33,308 bases of DNA from Betaproteobacteria bacterium (GTDB taxonomy: Bacteria; Pseudomonadota; Gammaproteobacteria; Burkholderiales; JACQAP01): the NCBI GenBank assembly GCA_025351455.1, contig JANXVW010000347.1, positions 1 to 33,308 on the forward strand. Direction: 5' to 3'. The notes under the pieces were generated by a model. It did not search any database, had not been told where the DNA came from, and saw only the letters and a list, made by a program, of their open reading frames with translations. How positions within the stretch are numbered: the first letter of the stretch is position 1; each line of letters opens with the position of its first letter. A program made the position numbers and the translations under genes. Shown piece after piece: positions 12,925-21,953 of the stretch.

Positions 12925-13707
12925 ATGAAAGCAAAAACAAACGGCATCGAAATCAACTACACGATCGAGGGAGAAGGTCCATGGGTCGTGATGAGCCATT
13001 CGCTGGCCTGCGATCATTCCATGTGGGACGAACAGGCGCAGTTACTGAAGTCGCGCTATCGCGTGCTGCGCTTCGACACGCGCGGCCACGGCGGCAGCGA
13101 TGCGCCAGGGGGCGCCTATGCGCTGGACATGCTTGCCGACGATCTGCTCGGCCTGCTCGACGGACTCTCCATGGAAGCTCCGCACTTCATCGGCTTGTCC
13201 ATGGGCGGCATGATCGGCATGACTTTCGCACTTCGCCATCCCGGGCGATTCCGCAGCCTGGTGTTGTGCGATACGTCTAGCCGCATACCGCCGGAAGCCG
13301 GGTCGATCTGGGAAGGACGCATCAAGATCGCCGCCGAACAGGGCATGGAACCACTGGTGGAACCCACATTGCAACGCTGGTTCACCGAGCCGTTCTACAA
13401 GGCCAACAAGCCGATGATGGGGCGCGTGGGCCAGATGATCCGCAATACCAAACCGGCGGGCTACATCGGTTGCTGCAGGGCCATCCCGAAAATCGACTTG
13501 ACCGACCGACTAGGCGCGCTCAAATGCCCGGTACAGGTCATCGTCGGCGATCAGGACGTCGGGACGCCGGTCGCGATGTCGCGTGCGATCCACGAGGCGA
13601 TACCGGGTTCCGAACTGGTCGTGATTCCATCTGCGTCGCATTTGTCCAATCTCGAGCAGCCTGCAGCCTTCAACAAGGCCCTCGCAGGATTCCTCGATAA
13701 ACACTGA
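12925..13707 (+). CDS. Alpha/beta hydrolase, 3-oxoadipate enol-lactonase-like
   Basis: Nucleophile elbow GLSMGGM, RVLRFDTRGHGGSDAP, acid/His regions VGDQDVGTP and SASHLSNLEQP. PcaD-like. Confidence 0.85.
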   Translation: MKAKTNGIEINYTIEGEGPWVVMSHSLACDHSMWDEQAQLLKSRYRVLRFDTRGHGGSDAPGGAYALDMLADDLLGLLDGLSMEAPHFIGLSMGGMIGMTFALRHPGRFRSLVLCDTSSRIPPEAGSIWEGRIKIAAEQGMEPLVEPTLQRWFTEPFYKANKPMMGRVGQMIRNTKPAGYIGCCRAIPKIDLTDRLGALKCPVQVIVGDQDVGTPVAMSRAIHEAIPGSELVVIPSASHLSNLEQPAAFNKALAGFLDKH

Positions 13708-13757
13708 CCCGCTAGCAACCTGTTGCGCTAATTCGTGGGGCGAATCTCATCAGGTTT

Positions 13758-15176
13758 TCAGCCTCGAATTGGCGGAACAGGATGCTTGCCCAGCTCGATG
13801 ATCTCGCTGCCGCGCGGCATCGACCTGAAGTACTGCACGAGCATCTTGTAAATACCCGCATCGAACGGCTCATCCGCGCGGGCCTGCAGAATTTCCTGCA
13901 GATCCGCGTCGGCATCTGCGGAGCCGAGATAGCGCCAGCGATCCAGCACATGGATCTCGGTACGTCCGGTCGTTGCATCGTGTTCGCGGATGCCAATCGG
14001 TCCGGCATGCGGCCAGTCGCGCATGCGCAGCGCATGGAGCGCCTGCATCAGGCGCATCGAGTGCGCAATCGGGGATTCCGCGCCCACGCAAAGACCGCGG
14101 CAACGCTTGAGTTGATGGCCCAGGCAAGGTCCCGCGCCGGTCTGCAGGCCGGCGCCGATGTGACACAGGCCATGCTCGTCGGCGATCTTTCGCATTGCAT
14201 TGAGCGCCGTGCGCCGCGAGCGGAACATGCCGTGCAGTCGCGACATTTGCGCGACCTCCAGCCCCGCGGTGTCCACCGGCACCGGAATCGACGGGCCGTC
14301 GACCGGATCCCACTGCAAGGCCCAGAGCTCGTCATCCTGTCGCGGCTTGCTGTTGTGCAGCGGCTGCAATTTCTTCAGCCAGCGCATATGCCGGACCAGC
14401 ATGCCCAGCTCTCCCGTGGCCGCTTCCCATTCCACGCGCGCGATTTCCGTCGCCGTGCGCCATGCAGGCAGCCTGTCGCCGCTGAAATGCCACAGCACGC
14501 GTGCGCGAAGATTCGCGCTCTTGCCGACATGCAGCGCCACATTGTCCTGCGAGTAAAACGCATACACGCCAGGCGTTTCCGGAATGCGGTCGGGCAGATC
14601 GGCGGGCAGGCCGGGCGGCAGCTGCGGCTTTTTGAGCTGGTCCGCAACTGCCTTCTGGATTGCGGCGCTCTCGAGATCCCGGTGGATGAGCTGCGTGAAG
14701 TCCCACAACACGCGCGCGTCGGCCAGCGCGCGGTGCCGGCTCTCGCAGGAAAAGCCGTGACGCTCGATCAGGCTGTCAAGGTTGTGCCGTCGCTCCTGCG
14801 GATACAGGGAGCGCGAGAGCCGCACGGTGCACAGTACATCCGGCGCGTACTTCAATCCGACGCGGCGGAATTCATTCTGCAGGAAGCCATAGTCGAAACG
14901 CGCGTTATGCGCGACCAGCGTTTTTCCCGCCAGGCGTTCGAATAAGTCGCGGGCGAGGTCGCCGAAGGTCGGCGCGTCGGCCACCATGGCGTCGGTGATG
15001 CCGGTCAGCGACTCGATCATTGGCGAGATTGGTTGCTCCGGGTTCACCAGCGAACTCCACTCGCCGATCTGGCGGCCCTGATCGACTTCGACCAAGCCGA
15101 TCTCGGTGATGCGGTCCGAATGCGACGCCGCGCCGGTGGTTTCCAGGTCCAGGAAGACCAGCGCGCGATCAAGCAT
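13758..15176 (-). CDS. 3'-5' exonuclease (DnaQ/epsilon-like DEDDh) fused to a UvrC/Cho-like GIY-YIG domain
   Basis: N-terminal FLDLETTG, HNARFDYGFLQNEF, HRALADARVLWDF; C-terminal TPGVYAFYSQDNVALHVGKSANLRARVLWHF and UvrC/Cho-like GLCHIGAGLQTGAGPCLGHQLKRCRGLCVG. Confidence 0.88.
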   Translation of the reverse strand: MLDRALVFLDLETTGAASHSDRITEIGLVEVDQGRQIGEWSSLVNPEQPISPMIESLTGITDAMVADAPTFGDLARDLFERLAGKTLVAHNARFDYGFLQNEFRRVGLKYAPDVLCTVRLSRSLYPQERRHNLDSLIERHGFSCESRHRALADARVLWDFTQLIHRDLESAAIQKAVADQLKKPQLPPGLPADLPDRIPETPGVYAFYSQDNVALHVGKSANLRARVLWHFSGDRLPAWRTATEIARVEWEAATGELGMLVRHMRWLKKLQPLHNSKPRQDDELWALQWDPVDGPSIPVPVDTAGLEVAQMSRLHGMFRSRRTALNAMRKIADEHGLCHIGAGLQTGAGPCLGHQLKRCRGLCVGAESPIAHSMRLMQALHALRMRDWPHAGPIGIREHDATTGRTEIHVLDRWRYLGSADADADLQEILQARADEPFDAGIYKMLVQYFRSMPRGSEIIELGKHPVPPIRG

Positions 15177-15312
15177 GGCGGCAATGCAGGGTGTTTTTCA
15201 CAGGCGCTGATTCTAAGGCGTCCACGGTCTGGATGCTGCGAAGTCGGTCATTGGGCGGGGGCAACGGGCCGCCATCTGTATAATCCTGCAAAAAAATCAT
15301 CCGGGAGAGTCC

Positions 15313-15861
15313 ATGTCATCGCGCTGTTTGCCTTTGCTGCTGCTCGTCGTTGCCTTGCGGGCCTTCGCCCATTCGGAAGCCGAGGCGCCGGCGCTGGACA
15401 TTCTGGACTGCGAGCATCCACCCCGGAAACTGGTGCATGTTTTGCCGAAGCAGCTCGCCAAGGCCGCTACCGTGATCTGCACGCCTTCGGCACAGATGAT
15501 CGTCGCCGGTGACGGCTGGGCATGGCGCTTCCCGGGCAGTTATTTCGACCGGCCCTCGATTCCCGCCTATGCCCCGCTTGAATCGCGTCCCCAGGCCGGC
15601 GGCCGTTACTTCACGGGCTTCAAGGCGACGGAGCTCTCTGGCGCCGAAATCAAGACGCTGCACGACACGTTCGTTAAAACCCTGGTCACCTATCCCGACG
15701 CGCAACCACCCGCGCGCATCGTCAAACTCGTCGCCCGCAACGACCAGGGCCACCCGATGGACGCGTATTTCGGATTCAGGTCGCAGAGCGAAGGCTGGGT
15801 AGCCGTGTGCGCACCGGCCTGCGCACCGGAGTTCTTCTTCCTCATCAACCGCCAGGATTGA
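15313..15861 (+). CDS. Hypothetical secreted protein
   Basis: 182 aa with a signal-peptide-like start (MSSRCLPLLLLVVALRAFAHSEA). Directly upstream of the FAH-family gene. Confidence 0.65.
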   Translation: MSSRCLPLLLLVVALRAFAHSEAEAPALDILDCEHPPRKLVHVLPKQLAKAATVICTPSAQMIVAGDGWAWRFPGSYFDRPSIPAYAPLESRPQAGGRYFTGFKATELSGAEIKTLHDTFVKTLVTYPDAQPPARIVKLVARNDQGHPMDAYFGFRSQSEGWVAVCAPACAPEFFFLINRQD

Positions 15862-15874
15862 CCGGAGGCAGCAC

Positions 15875-17059
15875 ATGAAGTTCTCTTTGGAACAAGTTCT
15901 GCCCGCCGATGCGGAACAGGCCGTGCTCATCGGACGCGCCTGGATACCCGGGCGCAACGCCGGGCCGAGCCCCGTACTCGTCTCCGCGACAAAGGCCTGG
16001 GACCTTTCACGCGTCGTTCCCACCGTCAGCGAGTTGCTGAACCTGCAGGATCCGGTCAAGGTCGCGCGCGGTGCGGTGACAAGCGGCTGGGCGAAACCGG
16101 TAGGGGCAATCGCGGACCTGGTCGCCAATTCGCATACCGACCGCCGCGATGCCTCCATGCCTTATCTGCTCACGCCCTGCGACCTGCAGGCGCTGCGGGC
16201 CTGCGGCGTGACTTTCGTGTCCAGCATGATCGAGCGCGTCATCGAGGAGCACGCCAAGGGAGACCAGGACCAGGCCGATGAACTCCGCCGTTCCATCGGC
16301 GCGGAAATCGGCGCTGAGATCAAGACCGTCAAGCCGGGATCACCCGCAGCGAAGCGCGTCAAGGAATCACTGATCAAGCGCAATCTCTGGTCACAATACC
16401 TGGAAGTCGGCATCGGGCCGGATGCCGAGGTGTTCAACAAATCGCAGCCCATGTCCGCCGTCGGACTTGGCGCGGAAATCGGCGTGCGCGCGGATTCCTC
16501 CTGGAACAACCCCGAACCGGAAGTCGTCCTGGCGATCAACCGCGCAGGCCGTGTGGTCGGCGCCTCGCTCGGCAACGACGTCAACTTGCGCGATTTCGAG
16601 GGGCGCAGCGCCTTGCTGCTGGGCAAGGCCAAGGACAACAACGCCAGTTGCGCGATCGGCCCGTTCATCCGTCTGTTCGACGAGCACTACGGCATCGACG
16701 ACCTGCGCCGCACGCACATCAAGATCGAGATTACCGGTCCCGAAGGCTACAAACTCTCCGGTGAAAGCCACCTTGCCAACATCAGCCGCGATCCGCTGGA
16801 CCTCGCCGGGCAGGCGGTCAATCGCACGCACCAGTATCCGGACGGCACCATGCTGTTCCTCGGCACCCAGTTCGCGCCCGTGCAGGACCGCGACCAGCCG
16901 GGAAAGGGATTCACGCACAAGCTCCGTGACGTCGTGTCGATCCGCGCGGATTCGCTCGGCATGCTGATCAATCGCGTCAATCATTGCGACAAGGTTGCGC
17001 CCTGGACTTACGGCATTACGGACCTAATGCGCAATCTTGCTTCGCGGGGACTACTTTAG
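15875..17059 (+). CDS. Fumarylacetoacetate hydrolase family protein
   Basis: 394 aa; LGAEIGVRADSSWNNPEPEVVLAINRAGRVVGASLGNDVNLRDFEGRSALLLGKAKDNNASCAIGPFIRLFDE is a typical FAH-family core. Confidence 0.88.
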   Translation: MKFSLEQVLPADAEQAVLIGRAWIPGRNAGPSPVLVSATKAWDLSRVVPTVSELLNLQDPVKVARGAVTSGWAKPVGAIADLVANSHTDRRDASMPYLLTPCDLQALRACGVTFVSSMIERVIEEHAKGDQDQADELRRSIGAEIGAEIKTVKPGSPAAKRVKESLIKRNLWSQYLEVGIGPDAEVFNKSQPMSAVGLGAEIGVRADSSWNNPEPEVVLAINRAGRVVGASLGNDVNLRDFEGRSALLLGKAKDNNASCAIGPFIRLFDEHYGIDDLRRTHIKIEITGPEGYKLSGESHLANISRDPLDLAGQAVNRTHQYPDGTMLFLGTQFAPVQDRDQPGKGFTHKLRDVVSIRADSLGMLINRVNHCDKVAPWTYGITDLMRNLASRGLL

Positions 17060-17065
17060 CGCGGA

Positions 17066-17240
17066 CTAAGCCGTCACCACTGAGTCACAGAGAAAGAAAA
17101 TGCGTACGAACGGATAGTGGACATCGATCCGCATCGCCAACATTCATTCCGACGGATGATCGATCGATGACGGGTTTGAACATAATTTATGTTGTGCTTT
17201 TTTCCTTCCTGTGCCCTCTTTGCCTCTGTGGTGAAAATAT
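17066..17240. repeat. Imperfect inverted-repeat intergenic element (CACCACxGAG...CTCTGTGGTG type)
   Basis: Left end gtCACCACTGAGTCACAGAGAAAGAAAA; right end TTTTTTCCTTCCTGTGCCCTCTTTGCCTCTGTGGTGA, whose reverse complement starts TCACCACAGAGGCAAAGAGG. Lies between convergent genes. Confidence 0.6.
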
Positions 17241-17253
17241 TCAAGAAGGAAAG

Positions 17254-18111
17254 TTATAACCAGTCTTTCATCCAGCGGGCGTAATCATCGTTGCGCGTGA
17301 GGCGCTTCATGACTTCGTCGCTGGCTGCGGTATCGATCTTTTCCGGCGGTGTGCCTTCGCGCAATGCGCGCAGCGTGTCGTGCACGGCGCGCACCGCAGC
17401 GGCGAATGGCTGATGACCCTGCAGGCAGACGCGCACGCCACGTTGCGCGAGCAGTTCCCGATCCATGATTTCCTTGCCGGCGCCGCCGAGGATCAGCGGC
17501 AGCTTCACTTCGGCCGCAATGGCGGCCAGATCCGCGCGCGTCTTGACCCCCACCAGGAAGATCGCATCCACACCGGCCGCCGCGTAGGCCTTGGCGCGGG
17601 CAATAGTGTCGGCGATGGAGGTCATCGACGGCGCGCTGGTGCGTCCGGCAATGACCAGTCCCGCATCGCGGCGGGCGGCAACCGCCGCGCGCATTTTGCC
17701 CGCGCCTTCTTCGATGGAAATCAGGCGCGGCTTGCCGCCGCCAAAAGGCACAGGCAGGTCGGTATCTTCAATGGACAAGCCGGCCACGCCCGCCGTTTCA
17801 AGTTCCTCGAGGGTGCGCATGACGTTCAGGGCATTGCCGTAACCGTGGTCCGCGTCGCACAGCAGCGGCAGGTTGCCTGCGCGGCAGATGCGTTTCGCCT
17901 GTTCGGCGAATTCTGTTAGCGTCAGGACAATGAGATCCGGCGCGCCGAGCACCGTCATGGACGCGACGGAACCGGCGAACATGCCGACTTCGAAGCCGAG
18001 TTCTTCGGCTATGCGCGCGGAGATCGGGTCGAACACGGATCCGGGATAGACACATTTGTTGCCGGAAAGGATCGAGCGGAATTTTTCGCGGCGTGCCTGC
18101 CAACGCGACAT
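17254..18111 (-). CDS. Isocitrate lyase/PEP mutase family protein (oxaloacetate decarboxylase-like)
   Basis: KCVYPGSVFDPISARIAEELGFEVGMFAGSVASMTVLGAPD and LPLLCDADHGYGNALNVMRTLEELETAGVAGLSIEDT. Start at MSRWQARREK (18111). Confidence 0.9.
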   Translation of the reverse strand: MSRWQARREKFRSILSGNKCVYPGSVFDPISARIAEELGFEVGMFAGSVASMTVLGAPDLIVLTLTEFAEQAKRICRAGNLPLLCDADHGYGNALNVMRTLEELETAGVAGLSIEDTDLPVPFGGGKPRLISIEEGAGKMRAAVAARRDAGLVIAGRTSAPSMTSIADTIARAKAYAAAGVDAIFLVGVKTRADLAAIAAEVKLPLILGGAGKEIMDRELLAQRGVRVCLQGHQPFAAAVRAVHDTLRALREGTPPEKIDTAASDEVMKRLTRNDDYARWMKDWL

Positions 18112-18136
18112 GAGTAAATCATCCCTTGATGTGCTT

Positions 18137-19081
18137 CTACAGATTGTCCATGAATGCGGCCATGCGCCGACGCATTGCTGCATCAGGTAAACGCCCGATG
18201 CCCGCCATCATGTTGTCCACCAGATGCTGCGGCTTTCCGGTGGCCGGAATGACGCATGTCACTGCAGGATGGCTGAGGATGTACTTCAGGAAAAACTGGC
18301 CCCAGGACTTGCAGTCGAATTCCGCCGCCCACCCCGGCACTTCCTTGCCGCGCACGCGCGAGAACAGGCTCGCCTGGGCGAACGGCCGATTCACGATGAC
18401 TGCGACACCCGAGTCACGCGCAAGCGGCAGGATGCGTTCCTCGGCTTCGCGCTCGGCGATCGAGTAGTTGAACTGCGCGAATTCGAAATCCGACGTCTTG
18501 ATCAGGCGTTCCAGCTCGGCATAGGCGCCGGAATGGTAGTGCGTGATGCCGATGTAACGGATGCGCCCGGCGGCCTTCCACTGCTTTAACGTGGTCAGGT
18601 GGGTTTTCCAATCGAGCAGGTTGTGGATCTGCATGAGGTCCATGCGTTCGACTTTCATGCGCCGCAGGGATTCTTCCATCTGACGGATGCCGGCTTCGCG
18701 CCCGCTTGTCCAGACCTTGGTGGCCATGAACAACTGTCCGGTGATGCCGAGCTCGGTGGCAAGGTCGCCGACCACGGATTCGGACGGCCCGTACATCGGC
18801 GAGCTATCGACCAGCTTGCCGCCTTGCGCGATGAACTGGCGCAATACTTCTTTCAGCGGATCGCGATCCGCGGCGCCGCTGCCGACATTGAAGCTCTGAT
18901 AGGTGCCCAGGCCGACGACCGGCAGCATTTCGCCGCTCGCGGGAATCGCCCGTTTCAACATGGCCGGAGCCATCTTAGCGCTGGACCGGGTCGACATCGC
19001 CGACACGCTGGTCGCTGCCAGCGCCTGGAGCAGCCGGCGCCGCCGCAGATTGAAGAGCAGCGGATTGAAAAATGGATTCAT
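18137..19081 (-). CDS. Aldo/keto reductase family protein with Tat-like signal peptide
   Basis: NLRRRRLLQALAATSVSAMS twin-arginine-like leader; VVGLGTYQSFNVG, DSSPMYGPSESVVG, DLMQIHNLLDW are AKR motifs. Confidence 0.85.
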   Translation of the reverse strand: MNPFFNPLLFNLRRRRLLQALAATSVSAMSTRSSAKMAPAMLKRAIPASGEMLPVVGLGTYQSFNVGSGAADRDPLKEVLRQFIAQGGKLVDSSPMYGPSESVVGDLATELGITGQLFMATKVWTSGREAGIRQMEESLRRMKVERMDLMQIHNLLDWKTHLTTLKQWKAAGRIRYIGITHYHSGAYAELERLIKTSDFEFAQFNYSIAEREAEERILPLARDSGVAVIVNRPFAQASLFSRVRGKEVPGWAAEFDCKSWGQFFLKYILSHPAVTCVIPATGKPQHLVDNMMAGIGRLPDAAMRRRMAAFMDNL

Positions 19082-20384
19082 CGGGTCTCCTGATGGCTTC
19101 GTTTCTCCTGCGAATGTCATCCTGGGTTCGTCCCAGCATCCAGCCGGTGCCGGCCCATAGCAAGGCGATCGGCACGCCGATGAAGGCGATGCCGGAGAAA
19201 CCGAGTCCCAGCATCCTGAAGCCTTCGAACAGCCAACCGCTGGCCGCGTCGCCGGCGCGGAATACGACGGTGTCGATGATGTTCTTCGATTTATATTTTT
19301 CTTCGCGGTTCAGCACGGTGAACAGAATTTCGCGGGCGGGACGCGCGATCGCATATTCGCCTGCGCGGCGGATCACCTGGAACACGACCAGTACGGCCAG
19401 GGTCGGGAACAGGCCGATGACAAAGAAGCCGATTGCCCCGGCGAGCGGCAACAGGATCAGTGCGAGACCCACGCCAAAGCGACTGACCAGGCGCCCGACC
19501 ACGAACACCTGGCAGAACAAGGTCAGTGCATTGACAGCGAGATCAATCTTGGCGAACAGGGCCGTGCGCTCGCCCGGGGAAGGGATGTCGACGGCGATGA
19601 TGTTTGCCTGGTGAAAATACAGGAAAGTACCGAGCAGCGTGCCCAGCATGACGTAAATGCAGATACCGATCAGGTAAGGCGATTGGAGTGCCAGCGTGAC
19701 GCCCGAGAAAATGTTTCCGCCCAGCGGTTCTTCGACATTCTCGAGGGGAGAACGGCGTTCGGCTGGATTGCGTTTGGACCACTCAGCGAGGCGGTAGATG
19801 CAGATGACGCAAGCGCAGAGCAGGAGGGCGGACACCGGGAGCAGATTGGCGGGGCCGATCGAAGGTGCGAGCGTAGCGGTGACGAGCGGCCCGGCCAGCG
19901 CGCCGAGGCTGCCGCCCGCGGAGACGAAGCCGTAGAGCCGGCGCGCCTGTTCATTGCGAAACAGGTCCGCCATGAAACTCCAGAACACGGAGACGACGAA
20001 CAGGTTGAAGACGCTGACCCAGATAAAAAAGGCCTGGGCGATGCGCGCCGGCGCGATACCGGATTCCATCAACGCATAGAACACCACCAGGTTCGAGGCG
20101 AAGAACAGGTAGACGATCGGCAGCAGCTTGTGGCGGGGAAAGCGCGATGACGCCCATCCAAATAAGGGCACGGCGGCGAGCATTGCGATGAAAGTTGCGG
20201 TGAAGAGCCAGGACAATTTATCCACGCCGCCCTGGATGCCCATCTCGTCGCGCACCGGCCGCAGCACGTAGTAGCTGCACAGCAGGAAGAAGAAATACGC
20301 GAACGACCAGAACAGCGCGGTCATTTCTTCGCGGCGGACCTGCACCAGGCGATGCAGAAGTGGATGGGGGGCAGGGGAGCTCAT
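18975..20384 (-). CDS. MFS-type transporter, NTP/ADP-translocase-like
   Basis: 469 aa, multiple TM helices; ALFWSFAYFFFLLCSYYVLRPVRDEMGIQGGVDKLSWLFTATFIAML is typical of this family. Confidence 0.85.
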   Translation of the reverse strand: MSSPAPHPLLHRLVQVRREEMTALFWSFAYFFFLLCSYYVLRPVRDEMGIQGGVDKLSWLFTATFIAMLAAVPLFGWASSRFPRHKLLPIVYLFFASNLVVFYALMESGIAPARIAQAFFIWVSVFNLFVVSVFWSFMADLFRNEQARRLYGFVSAGGSLGALAGPLVTATLAPSIGPANLLPVSALLLCACVICIYRLAEWSKRNPAERRSPLENVEEPLGGNIFSGVTLALQSPYLIGICIYVMLGTLLGTFLYFHQANIIAVDIPSPGERTALFAKIDLAVNALTLFCQVFVVGRLVSRFGVGLALILLPLAGAIGFFVIGLFPTLAVLVVFQVIRRAGEYAIARPAREILFTVLNREEKYKSKNIIDTVVFRAGDAASGWLFEGFRMLGLGFSGIAFIGVPIALLWAGTGWMLGRTQDDIRRRNEAIRRPDESIFQSAALQSAAAPAAPGAGSDQRVGDVDPVQR

Positions 20385-20559
20385 GGGCTAGCGCATTGTA
20401 GCCATCCCGCGCTCGCTCGCGGCTGTCAAAAGCAGGGTTCGCCGCCCGCGGGAGATCCCCGCACGGCCCATATTTTTTTCACGCATCTTGCCCGCACGTT
20501 GAAGGTTATGCGCATTAAATCATTGCATTGTGGCTCAAGCCCGAGTGAAAGCGCCCGAC

Positions 20560-20619
20560 AGCTTCGACGTGACCACCGGTCCGAAGGGCAAGCAGGCTTC
20601 GAACATCCGGGGCGCGTAA
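20560..20619 (+). pseudogene. C-terminal remnant of a cold-shock protein gene
   Basis: In-frame [19 protein letters not shown] matches the C-terminus [19 protein letters not shown] of the intact csp at 1525-1728; no N-terminal RNP motifs upstream. Confidence 0.8.
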
Positions 20620-20638
20620 CTATCGCGCGCCCGGACGG

Positions 20639-20663
20639 AAAACCCGATTCGGCGGGTTTTTTG
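20639..20663 (+). terminator. Rho-independent terminator downstream of the csp remnant
   Basis: AAAACCCGattcggCGGGTTTTTT: stem with T-tract about 20 nt after the remnant stop codon. Confidence 0.8.
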
Positions 20664-20719
20664 TTGCCTGTGCCGGACTCGCCAATATAGAGTGCCGCTA
20701 ACTTCACGGGCCCAGAATA

Positions 20720-21931
20720 ATGCCGCTTTCCCTGCAGGATGTTCGCGACGCCGCGGCTGCCATTTCCGGCGCCGTTCTCAATACCGCCTGCCTGCTGTCA
20801 CGCACCCTGTCCGAAATTTCCGGTGCGCAAGTCCATTTGAAGTTCGAGAATCACCAGTTCACGGCGTCGTTCAAGGAGCGGGGGGCGCTCAACAAACTGC
20901 TATCGCTCGACGCTTCACAACGCCAGGCCGGCGTGATCGCCGTATCGGCGGGCAACCATGCCCAGGGTGTCGCCCATCACGCCAAGCGCCTGGGAATTCC
21001 CGCCGTCATCGTCATGCCGCGCTTTACCCCGAACGTCAAAGTCGAGCAGACCCGCGCCTTTGGCGCGGAAGTCATCCTGCACGGCGAGAATTTCGACGAA
21101 GCAAAGGCCCACGCCCTGCAGGTGATGGCGCAACGGCGGCTCACACTTGCCCACCCCTACGATGACGACAAGATCATGGCCGGGCAGGGCACGATTGCAC
21201 TGGAAATGCTCGATGCGCAACCCGACCTCGATGTTCTGATCGTGCCGGTCGGCGGCGGGGGCATGATTGCCGGCATGGCCAGTGCCGCCAAGGCGATCAG
21301 GCCTGGCATCGAAATCATCGGTGTGGAGACCGTGCGATTTCCGTCCATGTATGCCGCGTTGAAAGGATCGAAGCCGGAGTTCGGCAGCAACACGATCGCT
21401 GACGGCATTGCCGTCAAGGAGCCGGGCAGGCTGACGCTCGAAATCATTCGCAAACAAGTCGACGACATCGTGCTGGTCGATGAAGGCGACATCGAAGAAG
21501 CGATGCTGCTATTGCTGGAAATCGAGAAGACCGTCGTCGAAGGCGCGGGTGCGGCTGGCCTCGCGGGGTTGTTGCGCAACCGCGCCCGCTTTGCTGGAAA
21601 GAAAGTGGGCGTGGTGCTATCCGGCGGTAACATCGATCCGCTCACACTGGCCGACATCATCGAGCGCGGCATGGTCCGCGCCGGCCGCCTGACGCGCCTG
21701 CAGGTTCAATTGCGCGACCTGCCCGGCTCGTTGGCGAAAGTCACTGCGGCGCTGGCCGAAGCCAACGCCAACATCGAGGAAGTCCACCACGAACGTGCCT
21801 TTACGCATCTGCCCGTGCAATCCGCCGTGGTGGATTTCGTGCTGCAGACGCGCGGGCATGAGCATGTAAAGCAGATCATGGCGGTGTTGGAAGCCGCGGG
21901 GTTCAATACGCGGCTGCATAACAGCGAGTAG
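20720..21931 (+). CDS. Threonine ammonia-lyase (PLP-dependent, C-terminal ACT domain)
   Basis: KFENHQFTASFKERGALNKL (PLP lysine region), VPVGGGGMIAGMA, C-terminal ACT-like LQVQLRDLPGSLAKVTAALAEANANIEEVHHER. Confidence 0.93.
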   Translation: MPLSLQDVRDAAAAISGAVLNTACLLSRTLSEISGAQVHLKFENHQFTASFKERGALNKLLSLDASQRQAGVIAVSAGNHAQGVAHHAKRLGIPAVIVMPRFTPNVKVEQTRAFGAEVILHGENFDEAKAHALQVMAQRRLTLAHPYDDDKIMAGQGTIALEMLDAQPDLDVLIVPVGGGGMIAGMASAAKAIRPGIEIIGVETVRFPSMYAALKGSKPEFGSNTIADGIAVKEPGRLTLEIIRKQVDDIVLVDEGDIEEAMLLLLEIEKTVVEGAGAAGLAGLLRNRARFAGKKVGVVLSGGNIDPLTLADIIERGMVRAGRLTRLQVQLRDLPGSLAKVTAALAEANANIEEVHHERAFTHLPVQSAVVDFVLQTRGHEHVKQIMAVLEAAGFNTRLHNSE

Positions 21932-21953
21932 GGAAGAGGCGGGACGAAAGAGA

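Noticed and set aside
13713-13730. Small hairpin TAGCAACctGTTGCGCTA between convergent genes as a terminator
   Set aside because: Short stem with a bulge and no T-tract; not strong enough to call.
13782-14945. 387-aa plus-strand ORF opposite the exonuclease/GIY-YIG gene
   Set aside because: The minus-strand frame has clear domain motifs; this antisense translation does not.
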